Source: a virus
Virus record (IMG/VR): IMGVR_UViG_3300045975_000361
Location: 1-22,313 of that record
Strand: one strand, 5' to 3'
DNA: 22,313 nucleotides
In this document: positions 1 to 7,440 of the stretch, piece by piece
Position numbering within the stretch: position 1 is the first letter of the stretch
Layout of the letters: each line of letters begins with the position of its first letter
Position numbers and translations under genes: made by a program
The notes under the pieces: generated by a model
The model's input: only the letters and a program-made list of their open reading frames with translations
Database searches by the model: none
Told to the model about the DNA's origin: nothing

Positions 1-32
1 ACCTACTGATTTACGCGGGGAGCCTGTTCTAA
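1..32 (+). CDS. C-terminal end of an upstream gene (partial)
   Basis: One frame is open from the window edge and ends at TAA 30-32, giving a tail that reads LLIYAGSLF. Only about nine residues are visible, so the product cannot be identified. In Mu-like head clusters the gene before the protease is a portal or minor head protein, but that is inference from gene order only. The stop lies three bases before the next start, which fits continuous translation of one operon. Confidence 0.4.
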   Translation, partial: LLIYAGSLF

Positions 33-35
33 CCC

Positions 36-215
36 ATGGCCCTGAACAAGCGCGAAAAAACCCGGGTGACCTCCGACCTGCCCCATCCGCTGTTCTATGC
101 CCTTGACAATTTCGTGAAAAAAGCGGGGGTGCCCAAGGCGCGCTTCGTGCTGGAAGCGATCCGGGAGAAACTGCGCCGGGAAGTGCGCCGGACCGGCCTG
201 CGCGCCGTTCAGTAG
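36..215 (+). CDS. Small ribbon-helix-helix-like protein, 59 aa
   Basis: This 59-residue basic protein starts at ATG 36 behind a GGGGAG ribosome binding site (18-23). Its layout matches the ribbon-helix-helix (Arc/CopG/MetJ) fold: a short alternating strand near residues 9-14 (TRVTSD), a helix around 17-29 (HPLFYALDNFVKK), a turn AGVPKA at 30-35, and a second helix around 36-50 rich in R, E and L. RHH proteins act as dimers that insert the paired strands into the DNA major groove, usually as repressors. The gene sits between an upstream head gene and the protease, an unusual place for a regulator, so it could instead be a structural or packaging accessory. The fold call is from pattern only. 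The operator-like repeats at 21155-21189 are possible targets, without direct evidence. Confidence 0.7.
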   Translation: MALNKREKTRVTSDLPHPLFYALDNFVKKAGVPKARFVLEAIREKLRREVRRTGLRAVQ

Positions 216-225
216 AAATTCAGTA

Positions 226-1764
226 GTGGATGGAGCCGGGGGCCGGAATGAATCAGCATCGGCACCTGTGAAGCGACTGGCACCCCACATTTTCGGCGCC
301 GAGATCCCCGGCGGGAATTACACGGCCGAGGAGATTTCCGTCAACGGGGTGAAGTTCTTCAAGATTCGCCGGGTGCCGATTTTCTGCGCGGTGCCCAAGG
401 GCGAACGTGGGAACAAGAAGGACATCGGCCGCGAATGGATGCTGGCCGCCCTCGAGCGCGCGAAGGACCGGGAGACGAAGGACCGCTACCTCGCGCCGCT
501 TCACTTCCACCACCACTCGTGGGGCGACAAGGCGCAGGCCGCGGGGTTCATGCGCCTGACCGAGGTCGGCACGATCGAGTACGAGGGGAAGCCAATTGAC
601 GCGACGTTCGCGGACCTGCTGGTCCCTGGCGACAAGTTCGGCATGATCGAAACTTTCCAGTTCCCGTACCGGAGCGTGGAGGTTTTCGACTGGGAGGCGC
701 CGGAGATCAACAGCCTGGCGCTTCTGGACCACGAAGTGCCGTTCTTCCGCCTCGAGCTTCTGACGATCGGGGAGAAGGTGGCCCAGAGCAACGCGCGCGA
801 GCTGGTTTTCGAGGCCTACCGCGCGATGCCGATCAAGAACGTGGTCTATGCCGGCAAGGGCGGCGTGGCGACGTTCAGCCTGAAGGGCGCGAAACTGGCC
901 GCGCCGCCGGTGGTGGACGACGAAAAGAAAAAGAAGCCCGCGGCCGAAGGCGACACCGAGGACGCGGTGAAGGGCGACGAGGACGACGGCCAGCCGATGC
1001 CCTGCCCGACGTGCAAGGGCGAAGGGTTCGACGGCGAAGAGAAGCTGTGCCCCACCTGCAAGGGTGAGGGCGAAACCACGGGAACCGGCGACGACGCCGA
1101 CCAGGACACCGAAGCACTGGGAGACGACGACATGAAAGCGCTGCTGACGAGGATCGCGGAAGGACAGGACGCCATTCTGGCGGCCCTTGGCAACCTCGGC
1201 AAGGCGCCCACGGATCCCGCCGCGCCCCCGGCCGAGCCGAAGGAGGACCCCGCCGCCGCCAAGATGGGCGCCGAGCTGAAGGGCGCGCTGAAGGGCATGG
1301 CCGAAATGGCCGCCGAGGCGCGGGCCGCGCAGAAGGAAATCGCCGCGTTCCGGGCCGACCAGGCCGCGGACACGCTGGTGCAGGAGAAGCTGGACGGCGA
1401 GCTGAAGGGCAAGAACCTCGACAAGGACGACCTGACCCAGCTGAAGAAATTCGCCAAGCTGGGCAAGGAGTACCTGAACAGCTTCAGCGCCGTCCTGGCG
1501 AAGCGCCTGCCGGACGACCCGCACGGGATTGACGACGACGCCAACGGGAGCACGCCCCCCGGGACGCCGAGCGCGGGCGAGCTCATGCACGTGGAGTGCC
1601 TGAAGAAGTACGCCCACGACCCGAACCTCTTCGCGCAGGCCCAGGTGTTTTACAAGGAAGCCCTGGCGATGCAGAAGAAGGGTTTTGACCGCGACCCCGC
1701 CCGCCACGTGGACGTGCAGATGCGCTTCGCCGCGAAGGAGATCGGCGCCGGCCGGACGTTCTAG
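226..1764 (+). CDS. Capsid maturation protease with scaffold domain (Mu gpI-like)
   Basis: The 512-residue product looks like a head protease fused to a scaffold, as in the Mu I/Z gene. Residues 1 to about 205 carry the Mu-gpI-like pattern: a His-rich segment (H93-H97), an AAGF turn, an FADL stretch, then FPYRSVEV (146-153) and SLALLDHEVPFF (about 164-175). An acidic lysine-rich linker follows, containing two CPTCKGEG units (C260/C263 and C275/C278). Residues 303 to about 430 are Ala/Lys/Glu-rich and probably helical coiled coil. The C-terminus resembles a capsid-binding tail. The position just before decoration and major capsid genes supports the role: the scaffold directs procapsid assembly and the protease then clears it. 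The GTG start at 226 is the longest option and has no clear ribosome binding site, so the true N-terminus may be slightly later. The protease family is inferred by pattern; I cannot assign the catalytic residues. Confidence 0.72.
   Translation: MDGAGGRNESASAPVKRLAPHIFGAEIPGGNYTAEEISVNGVKFFKIRRVPIFCAVPKGERGNKKDIGREWMLAALERAKDRETKDRYLAPLHFHHHSWGDKAQAAGFMRLTEVGTIEYEGKPIDATFADLLVPGDKFGMIETFQFPYRSVEVFDWEAPEINSLALLDHEVPFFRLELLTIGEKVAQSNARELVFEAYRAMPIKNVVYAGKGGVATFSLKGAKLAAPPVVDDEKKKKPAAEGDTEDAVKGDEDDGQPMPCPTCKGEGFDGEEKLCPTCKGEGETTGTGDDADQDTEALGDDDMKALLTRIAEGQDAILAALGNLGKAPTDPAAPPAEPKEDPAAAKMGAELKGALKGMAEMAAEARAAQKEIAAFRADQAADTLVQEKLDGELKGKNLDKDDLTQLKKFAKLGKEYLNSFSAVLAKRLPDDPHGIDDDANGSTPPGTPSAGELMHVECLKKYAHDPNLFAQAQVFYKEALAMQKKGFDRDPARHVDVQMRFAAKEIGAGRTF
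1132..1764 (+). CDS. Probable internal in-frame scaffold protein, 210 aa (Mu gpZ-like)
   Basis: ATG 1132 lies in the frame of the protease gene at codon 303 and is preceded by GGGAG (1119-1123) at a good distance. Starting here gives MKALLTRIAEG and a 210-residue product holding only the Ala/Lys/Glu-rich helical part and the C-terminal tail. In phages lambda (C/Nu3) and Mu (I/Z) the scaffold is made separately from an internal start of the protease gene. The start falls right after the acidic linker, at the boundary of the helical region, which is where such a start is expected. The site is visible; its use is inference. Confidence 0.55.
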   Translation: MKALLTRIAEGQDAILAALGNLGKAPTDPAAPPAEPKEDPAAAKMGAELKGALKGMAEMAAEARAAQKEIAAFRADQAADTLVQEKLDGELKGKNLDKDDLTQLKKFAKLGKEYLNSFSAVLAKRLPDDPHGIDDDANGSTPPGTPSAGELMHVECLKKYAHDPNLFAQAQVFYKEALAMQKKGFDRDPARHVDVQMRFAAKEIGAGRTF

Positions 1765-1841
1765 GCCACGCCGCGACCCACCCGACCGTGCCCGACCTGG
1801 ACTGAGAACAGAAACCACCACCTGAGCCGGAGGACAGAGAC

Positions 1842-2303
1842 ATGGCCCTCGTCGCCGCGACGTTCTACCAGAACCACGACCGTGGAAACGGTGGCCACCC
1901 GGCGGCGTACCCGGTGGCGGACGGCGTTCAGATCTACGCCGGAAGCCTGGTGGGCCTTGACCAGAGCGACGGTTTCCTGAAGCCGTGGGCGAACGCCACG
2001 GCCACGGACCTCGACTTCAAGGGCCTCGCCCAGCAGAGCGTCCTTGGTGACGCCACGCCGGCCGCGGGCCTGCCCGTTCCCGAGTGCACCGTGGAAGAGG
2101 GCGGCCTCGTGCTCGAGCGCGTGGCGATCGCCGGCCTCGACGCACAGGACAAGGTGGGCAACAAGGTGTACGCCAGCGACGAAAACACGTTCACGCTGAC
2201 CCCGACCGCCGGCAGCGATGCGGTGGGGACCGTGAAGCGCTTCTGGGGCGTGGACCAGGGCGACATCGAGCTCTACACCCCGAACGAGTACCTGGACCAG
2301 TAG
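1842..2303 (+). CDS. Capsid decoration (cement) protein
   Basis: This 153-residue protein starts at ATG 1842 with a perfect GGAGGA (1829-1834) ahead of it. The sequence is beta-rich, with the layout of small head decoration proteins: IYAGSLVGLDQSDGFLKPW near the start, then a DLDFKGLAQ segment, a central VERV-like strand and a GNKVYASDENTFTLT strand near the end. Proteins of this kind bind the outside of the expanded capsid and stabilise it. Its place between the protease/scaffold and major capsid genes is the normal one for a decoration gene in lambda- and Mu-type head clusters. A DUF2190-like family is the closest I can suggest; family membership is not proven from the sequence alone. Confidence 0.65.
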   Translation: MALVAATFYQNHDRGNGGHPAAYPVADGVQIYAGSLVGLDQSDGFLKPWANATATDLDFKGLAQQSVLGDATPAAGLPVPECTVEEGGLVLERVAIAGLDAQDKVGNKVYASDENTFTLTPTAGSDAVGTVKRFWGVDQGDIELYTPNEYLDQ

Positions 2304-2371
2304 TAAGCGACGGCCGACCGGACAGCGTGCCACAAAACACCCGAGAACCAGACCCAGAAGGAGCCTGAAAC

Positions 2372-3388
2372 ATGCAGCTCGTAGAATCCGGCAGCACGCT
2401 GACGCCCGGCCTGCGCACCGACTTCTGGGACACGTACGAGCCCATGTACAAGGGCGTGAAGGAAGAGCTGAGCCAGCTCATGAAGATGGACGTGCCGTCG
2501 AACAAGCTCACCGAGCTGTTCGGCTACTACCTGGCGGCCCCGCACCCGGTGATCTGGAAGCGCGGCCAGGTGGCGACCCACAAGGCGTTCAAGGCCGTGC
2601 AGTTCTCCATCCAGAACCGCGACTGGGTGATCGGGACCGACTGGCACCTGAACGACGAGGCCGACGACCAGACCCAGAGCCTGCGCGGACGGGTGATGGA
2701 CACCGCCGAGCACATGAGCATGCTGGACGAGCGCGTGCTGTTCCAGATGCTGCAGGACGCGAGCGACACCGAGCTCCTCGAGAGCATTCCGAACGCGCCG
2801 GACGGCGCGCCGCTGTACAGCACGACGGACGGCGAAGGCGGCGACCGCTTCCAGGTGACGGACGGCAACGTGATCACTGGCGGCGACATTTCCACCAGCG
2901 ACATCATCCGGGAGTACTGTTTCGACGCGAAGAACCGTTTCCTTCGCTTCAAGGACGGCCAGGGCCAGCCGCTGTTCCAGCCCAAGATGGTGGACGAGGG
3001 CCTCGTGCTGGTGGCGAACATCGACAACAGCAAGGTGATTTCCGAGGCCTTCAAGCAGGCCCGGACGATCGGGATCCTGAAGAACGTGGCCGGGACGGAG
3101 AACGTGGCCGCGGCCGCGGTTTCCAACATCATCCTGGACAGCGGCCTCCAGGTGAAGCTGTGGCTCACCAGCCGCGTGACGAACGACAACCTGTACTTCT
3201 TCCTCCAGAGCCCGCGCGCGAAAAAGCCGTTCTTCAAGCTGCTGCGCCAGGAGGTCCGGGAAGTGACGTACGACATGACGAACGACGGCCACGCGAAGCG
3301 CACCAAGGAAGTGGGCATGCAGTGGGACGCGCGCTACGGCTACGGGATCATGCTCCCGTACGCCACCGTCATGGTGGACAACAGCTAA
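2372..3388 (+). CDS. Major capsid protein (Mu gpT-like)
   Basis: The 338-residue product starts at ATG 2372 behind AAGGAG (2358-2363). It fits the Mu gpT-like major head subunit: an N-terminal helical segment with SQLMKM, a region around residues 62-95 (KRGQVATHKAFKAVQ, then IQNRDWVIGTDWHLNDEADD), a helical TAEHMSMLDERVLFQMLQD segment, and an APLYSTTDGEGG element matching the place where gpT relatives carry their glycine-rich loop. The DLNNDYGI-type C-terminal strand is represented by YGYGIMLPYATVMV. Length is typical for an HK97-fold shell subunit. It follows scaffold and decoration genes, and a strong hairpin terminator follows it, as expected for the most abundant virion protein. Confidence 0.78.
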   Translation: MQLVESGSTLTPGLRTDFWDTYEPMYKGVKEELSQLMKMDVPSNKLTELFGYYLAAPHPVIWKRGQVATHKAFKAVQFSIQNRDWVIGTDWHLNDEADDQTQSLRGRVMDTAEHMSMLDERVLFQMLQDASDTELLESIPNAPDGAPLYSTTDGEGGDRFQVTDGNVITGGDISTSDIIREYCFDAKNRFLRFKDGQGQPLFQPKMVDEGLVLVANIDNSKVISEAFKQARTIGILKNVAGTENVAAAAVSNIILDSGLQVKLWLTSRVTNDNLYFFLQSPRAKKPFFKLLRQEVREVTYDMTNDGHAKRTKEVGMQWDARYGYGIMLPYATVMVDNS

Positions 3389-3422
3389 TTCCGCGGCGGA
3401 AAGCCGAAAACGATTCGCTGGG

Positions 3423-3455
3423 AACGGCCGGCAGGTTTCGCCTGCCGGCCGTTTT
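3423..3455 (+). terminator. Strong intrinsic terminator after the capsid gene
   Basis: A perfect 13-bp stem (3423-3435 with 3441-3453) closes a TTTCG loop and runs into a TTTT tract. It lies 34 bases after the capsid stop codon and upstream of the next ribosome binding site. It probably ends most transcripts behind the capsid gene, so downstream genes receive fewer copies or need their own promoter or antitermination. Confidence 0.85.
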
Positions 3456-3492
3456 CCCACCCGACAGCCGGAGAAAAAGGAGAGCCTGAGCC

Positions 3493-4155
3493 ATGGCGAA
3501 GAACAAGGGGAAGGACGACGAACAGAAGGACCCCGCCGGCGCCGACGTTCCCGAGGCGCCGCCGCCCACCGCGAGCGCGACCCCCGACGACCTGGTGGTC
3601 GATGAGGCCGAGAGCGTGCCCACCGAAAGCGTGACGGTGACGCTTCCGCCGGTGGAGCCCGAGAACAAGGACTGGTATTACATCGGGCTGATCGACAAGT
3701 GCCCCAGCAACGTGGTGCACATTGCCGGGATCGACTTCCCGAAGTATTTCGACCCGCCGCGCGAAGGCGGCGACGGCGAGCAGTTCCGCCACCGCATGCG
3801 CGGGAAGCTGATTCGCCTGACGCCCAAACAGGTGGCCAAGGTGAAGAAGGACGTGCTGGACCAGTTCTTCCAGATCGACCCCACCAAGGTGCAGAAGAAA
3901 ACGAAGAAGAACGTCTACTACAAGCCGGCGCAGGACGACCGGTCCGTGGCGTTCTTCGCCTTCATGCAGCGGGTGAAGAACCCGCGCCAGCTGAACCGCG
4001 ACATCATGTCCCCGACGCCACCGACCCTGGCGAAACTGCCGGAGGGCATGCCGCTCCTGCCGGCGTTCTTCGACCCGAACAAGATCCTGAACCACAGCGC
4101 CGGCAAGCCGCTGCTGAACGTGCCGGAAGAGCTGCGCCAGCCCGCCACCGCGTAA
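3493..4155 (+). CDS. Uncharacterised virion-region protein, 220 aa
   Basis: I do not recognise this family. The start ATG 3493 is preceded by AAGGAGAG (3478-3485). Residues 1 to about 58 are low-complexity, rich in Lys, Asp, Pro and Ala, and probably disordered. From about residue 57 (DWYYIGLIDKCP) the sequence becomes an ordered mixed alpha/beta protein, with a very basic stretch around 115-140 (KQVAKVKKDV, KVQKKTKKNV) and a Pro-rich end. It is the first gene after the capsid terminator, where head-completion or capsid-associated proteins are often found. The basic patch could contact DNA or the acidic capsid surface, but that is speculation. Confidence 0.75.
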   Translation: MAKNKGKDDEQKDPAGADVPEAPPPTASATPDDLVVDEAESVPTESVTVTLPPVEPENKDWYYIGLIDKCPSNVVHIAGIDFPKYFDPPREGGDGEQFRHRMRGKLIRLTPKQVAKVKKDVLDQFFQIDPTKVQKKTKKNVYYKPAQDDRSVAFFAFMQRVKNPRQLNRDIMSPTPPTLAKLPEGMPLLPAFFDPNKILNHSAGKPLLNVPEELRQPATA

Positions 4156-4167
4156 CGAGCCGACCAC

Positions 4168-5463
4168 ATGCCCACAGAAGCCACGGTCCAAGATCAGATT
4201 GCCCGCCTCGCGGACATTCTGATTTTTTTGATGGACGAAGGGGGAAGCGCCGCCACCAACCTGCTGGACCTGGTGAACGGCCTCGTTCCCGAAGGCGACT
4301 ACAACGTGGACCTGGTGGGCGGCCTGCGCGACGTGGTGGCCGGGATGGAGAACGCGATTACGGCCGGGCCGCGGTCCTTCGACGCCATGCTGAAGAGCTA
4401 CGGCCAGGTCATGCAGGTGCCCGAGCTGGGCGGCGCGGCCCTGTGCCAGCGCCTCTACCGCTGGTGCATCGACAACGGGATCACGGTCAAGAGCCGCGAA
4501 TTCACGTTCGGCGCGCCCAGCGGACCGAGCTCGAACCAGGGCAGCGGCGTGATTCGCCGGCTGACCAAGGACGCCTACGGCTACGACATCGAGAGCGGGT
4601 TCCCCGAGCTGAAGAAATTGCAGTGCATCCGCGACCGGTACAGCGGCGCCGACGCGCTGGGCGGCGAAGAGGTTTTCAAGATCTGGGGCGATGCCAGGAG
4701 CCCGTACCGCCTTCAGGTGCGCGGGAGTGGCCTTTCCGCCGAAGTGCGCGGCCGCACGTGCCGCGACACCCAGGGCCTCGTTCAGAACCCCAGTTTCAGC
4801 GCCGTGGTGGGCGACGTGCCCGCGGTGGACAGCTTCACCGGATGGGAGCTGGTGAGCGGGACCCTGCCGCAGTGCGACCAGGCGGACGGCCACCAGTTCA
4901 GGACGTACCAGGGCGAAGGCACGCCCTCGAGCCTGAAGGTCACGGGGAATTTCCTTTTCCGCCAGGACCTGACGCAGCGCGCGGCGAAGTTCAACCCGGA
5001 CCGGCCTTACTTCTCGCGCATGGCCTGGAACACCGAGATCGGAAGCGCGGTGGCCGCCACCGGCGCCATGATCATTGTGCGCGTCGGAAACGTGGAGTAC
5101 AGCACGCCCTTTGACGGAACCGAAGTGGGGTGGCAGCTGCTGGTGGGACCGGACGACGAGGAGGCCTGGTTCCGCAACTTCAACGCCAGCCCGCTGTACG
5201 TGGAAATTGAAGTCCAGGGCCTGGGGAGCGGCTACCTGAACCTGGACGATTTCCAGCTGTACCAGTGGGACCGATTCGACCAGACGTACCTCACGGTCGA
5301 CGGGGGCGAAGATCCTTTCATGTTCGATGACGAGTACAGCTTCGAGGACACGGCCGTGGACGATTGCGAGATCCAGCGGCTGTTCGCCTACACGAAAAGC
5401 ACGTACATGCCGCACGGGACCGGCGCGACGGGTTCACCGATCACGTGGGCCGACCACTCGTAG
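4168..5463 (+). CDS. Virion protein with carbohydrate-binding-module-like jelly roll
   Basis: This 431-residue protein starts at ATG 4168, twelve bases after the previous stop. Residues 1 to about 200 are mostly helical and unfamiliar. Residues about 205-365 show the pattern of a CBM4/9-like jelly roll: it opens with NPSFS, has a SFTGWELVSG turn, and closes with LNLDDFQLYQW, the usual final strand with paired Asp. Such domains bind sugars or act as spacer modules on phage capsids and fibres. The gene stands between the capsid gene and a glycine-rich fibre, so a role in a capsid-surface appendage that touches glycans on the host is plausible. The domain call rests on its edge motifs and aromatic pattern; the binding function is inferred. 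Confidence 0.68.
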   Translation: MPTEATVQDQIARLADILIFLMDEGGSAATNLLDLVNGLVPEGDYNVDLVGGLRDVVAGMENAITAGPRSFDAMLKSYGQVMQVPELGGAALCQRLYRWCIDNGITVKSREFTFGAPSGPSSNQGSGVIRRLTKDAYGYDIESGFPELKKLQCIRDRYSGADALGGEEVFKIWGDARSPYRLQVRGSGLSAEVRGRTCRDTQGLVQNPSFSAVVGDVPAVDSFTGWELVSGTLPQCDQADGHQFRTYQGEGTPSSLKVTGNFLFRQDLTQRAAKFNPDRPYFSRMAWNTEIGSAVAATGAMIIVRVGNVEYSTPFDGTEVGWQLLVGPDDEEAWFRNFNASPLYVEIEVQGLGSGYLNLDDFQLYQWDRFDQTYLTVDGGEDPFMFDDEYSFEDTAVDDCEIQRLFAYTKSTYMPHGTGATGSPITWADHS

Positions 5464-5471
5464 AGGAAACC

Positions 5472-5795
5472 ATGAGCAGCGTCCTTGCCTTCAAGCTGGG
5501 CCACGAGAGCGTGACGGCGGACACGCCGATCCTTGGCACGGACGCGCTGTACAACCCCAAACAGCTGGCCGTGCTCAACTTCGCCGGCGTGGCGGACGAC
5601 GACGGCTACCTGACGCTGCTGGTCTATGACCTGGATGGAAACCTGCTGACCACTGCCAAGACCCAGAGCGCGGTCGCGGTGACGGGCGGGAACGGGTTCA
5701 CGGGAAGCTGGGTGGTGCACCCGGCTTACAAGTACGACGTGAAATTCAGCGCCACCACGCACCTTCACCTGGTCGCACAGGAAGTGAGGGCCTAA
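5472..5795 (+). CDS. Small beta-rich virion protein, 107 aa
   Basis: The start is ATG 5472, eight bases after the previous stop and behind an AGAGGAA ribosome binding site; earlier in-frame starts would overlap the previous gene deeply. The 107 residues alternate in short strands: LAVLNFAGVADDDGYLTLLVYDLDGNLLTTA, a GGNGFTGSW turn and a YDVKFSATTHLHLVAQE end. That pattern suggests an immunoglobulin-like or beta-sandwich domain. I do not recognise the family. Its place directly before the glycine-rich fibre suggests it is an adaptor or capping domain of the same appendage. Confidence 0.72.
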   Translation: MSSVLAFKLGHESVTADTPILGTDALYNPKQLAVLNFAGVADDDGYLTLLVYDLDGNLLTTAKTQSAVAVTGGNGFTGSWVVHPAYKYDVKFSATTHLHLVAQEVRA

Positions 5796-5799
5796 GCCC

Positions 5800-7017
5800 A
5801 TGCTTTACGGCGGCATCGGAGAGTTCGACCGCAAGGTGGTGGTGGCCGCGGACGTGCAGGATTCCGCGATCGTGACTTCCAAGATTGCGGCCGGAGCTGT
5901 GACCGGCCCGAAGCTGGCCAGCGGCGTGGACCTGCCCGATTTCGGGGACGCGAGCGACGGCGACTTTTCGACGGACGGATCGACGGCCGCGCCGAGCTGG
6001 GCCACGAAAAGCGGATCCACGTACACCATGACGCGGAACGCCTACCTGGGAACGCTGACGCTTTCCGGGACGGCCAGCATTGTGACGAAGGGATACGCCC
6101 TCTTCGTGAACGTGCTGCTGGATTTGACCGCCGCGCCCGCTGACGCGATCACGGCAAGCGGCTACGGCCCATCGAACGACGGAGTGAACGGAAGCGCGTC
6201 CGCAGGAGCCGGCGGCCAAGCCCTGACCGGAGCCAGCGCCGTGCCGGCCTCGGCCGAAGTGGGAACGTCGACGGGCGCCGGCGCCGGGGCGAGCGGCGGA
6301 ACGACCGCCCAGGCCGGCGTGGGACAGGCTGGAAGCGCCCTCACCTCGAACGCGGGCGGCGGATCCGGGACCGGCGGGGCCGGCGGAAACGGCGAGGCCT
6401 CGAACGGAAACACCGGCGGCACCGGCGTGACGCCGACCCTGAACGCCACCGGGACGAAAAGGAAAATGACCGCCTTCCTGCGCGCCGCTGCGCTGCTGAC
6501 CGGCGGCGCAAACGGGAGCGGCGGGGGCGGGGGCGGGGGCGGCGGCGCCGGCGTCGGCGGCGGGGGCGGCGGCGCCGGCGGACAGGGCGGGTGCCCGTGC
6601 ATCGTTTTCGCGCGAAGCATTGCCCTGACCGGAGCCGCGGCGGGTGCCATTTCCTCGAAGGGACGAGCTGGCGGCGTCGGTGGAAACGGCCACACCAACG
6701 TGACGAACGCCGCCGGTGGCGGGGGTGGCGGGGGTGGCGGGGGCGGATGGGTGTACGTCGTTTTCGAAACGCTGGTCGGGAGCGCGAGCAACGTCCTGGA
6801 CGCCTCGAGCGGGGCCGGAGGGAACGGCGGGAACAAGGGTGGCGGAACGGCACAGGACGGCGCCGGCGGAAACGCCGGAGCCGGCGGCCGGATTACGGCG
6901 ATCAACGCCCGCACCGGCGTGGTTACGGAGACGAACAACACCGCCACGGCCGGAGGATCCGCCAGCGGAAAAACCGGAGGAACCGCCGTCACGACCCGCC
7001 AGAGCCTCGCCGCATAG
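5800..7017 (+). CDS. Glycine-rich fibre protein, 405 aa
   Basis: The product starts at ATG 5800, four bases after the previous stop. The N-terminus holds the repeat style common at the base of phage fibres (DSAIVTSKIAAGAVTGPKLASG, about residues 21-42). A strand-rich middle follows (about 65-110). From about residue 125 to the end the protein is dominated by Gly, Ala, Ser and Asn, with two long poly-Gly runs near residues 242-265 and 307-317, the second leading into WVYVVFET. Glycine-rich fibre tips in other phages (for example T-even-type adhesins) pack polyglycine helices and bind receptors through loops. Unusually, this gene lies among head genes, so it may be a capsid fibre; a tail or neck fibre is the alternative. 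Codon choice stays high-GC with strongly G-rich tracts. Confidence 0.75.
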   Translation: MLYGGIGEFDRKVVVAADVQDSAIVTSKIAAGAVTGPKLASGVDLPDFGDASDGDFSTDGSTAAPSWATKSGSTYTMTRNAYLGTLTLSGTASIVTKGYALFVNVLLDLTAAPADAITASGYGPSNDGVNGSASAGAGGQALTGASAVPASAEVGTSTGAGAGASGGTTAQAGVGQAGSALTSNAGGGSGTGGAGGNGEASNGNTGGTGVTPTLNATGTKRKMTAFLRAAALLTGGANGSGGGGGGGGGAGVGGGGGGAGGQGGCPCIVFARSIALTGAAAGAISSKGRAGGVGGNGHTNVTNAAGGGGGGGGGGGWVYVVFETLVGSASNVLDASSGAGGNGGNKGGGTAQDGAGGNAGAGGRITAINARTGVVTETNNTATAGGSASGKTGGTAVTTRQSLAA

Positions 7018-7065
7018 GCGAGCTGTGATAGGATTCGCCCGACCCCAACGAGAGGAAGAAGCGAC

Positions 7066-7425
7066 ATGCGGACGATCATCATTCCCGAGGCCTTCAAGTG
7101 GGAGCACGAGAAGGCGCCGAAGGACACCCACCGCATCGTGACGTTCGAGATCTGGGTGCGCGACATGATCGAGGCCACCAAGGACTTCGGCCAGTGGCCC
7201 AACACGGCCAAGGCGCTGCGGATTCTGAGGGCCCTCGAGAAGCCGGCCAAGGTGGACGGAAAGATCGGCGCCACCGACGCCCGAATGAAGATCACGCTTG
7301 AAGAAGAGGACTACCAGGCCCTGAAGAAAGCCCTTCATGGCATGCAGTACCACCCCGCGTATTCCATCGCCCTGGCCACCGCCGGGTTCCAGGACGCGAT
7401 CGAGGACGCGAAGCACACGAAGTAA
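7066..7425 (+). CDS. Uncharacterised protein, 119 aa
   Basis: A good AGAGGAAGAA site (7051-7060) precedes ATG 7066. The protein is mainly helical and charged, beginning MRTIIIPEAFKWEHEKAP and containing the helix FEIWVRDMIEATKDF. I do not recognise it. It comes 48 bases after the fibre gene and before the connector candidates, so it may be a neck, head-completion or small assembly protein. Its mixed charge and lack of signal peptide or membrane segment suggest a soluble factor. Confidence 0.72.
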   Translation: MRTIIIPEAFKWEHEKAPKDTHRIVTFEIWVRDMIEATKDFGQWPNTAKALRILRALEKPAKVDGKIGATDARMKITLEEEDYQALKKALHGMQYHPAYSIALATAGFQDAIEDAKHTK

Positions 7426-7440
7426 CCGGAGGCCGCCGCC

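Noticed and set aside
253-1821. Long open frame on the minus strand opposite the protease gene
   Set aside because: It is a shadow of a high-GC coding frame: Arg/His/Val/Leu-biased composition, no recognisable domain, no ribosome binding site, and the plus-strand gene has clear domain structure.
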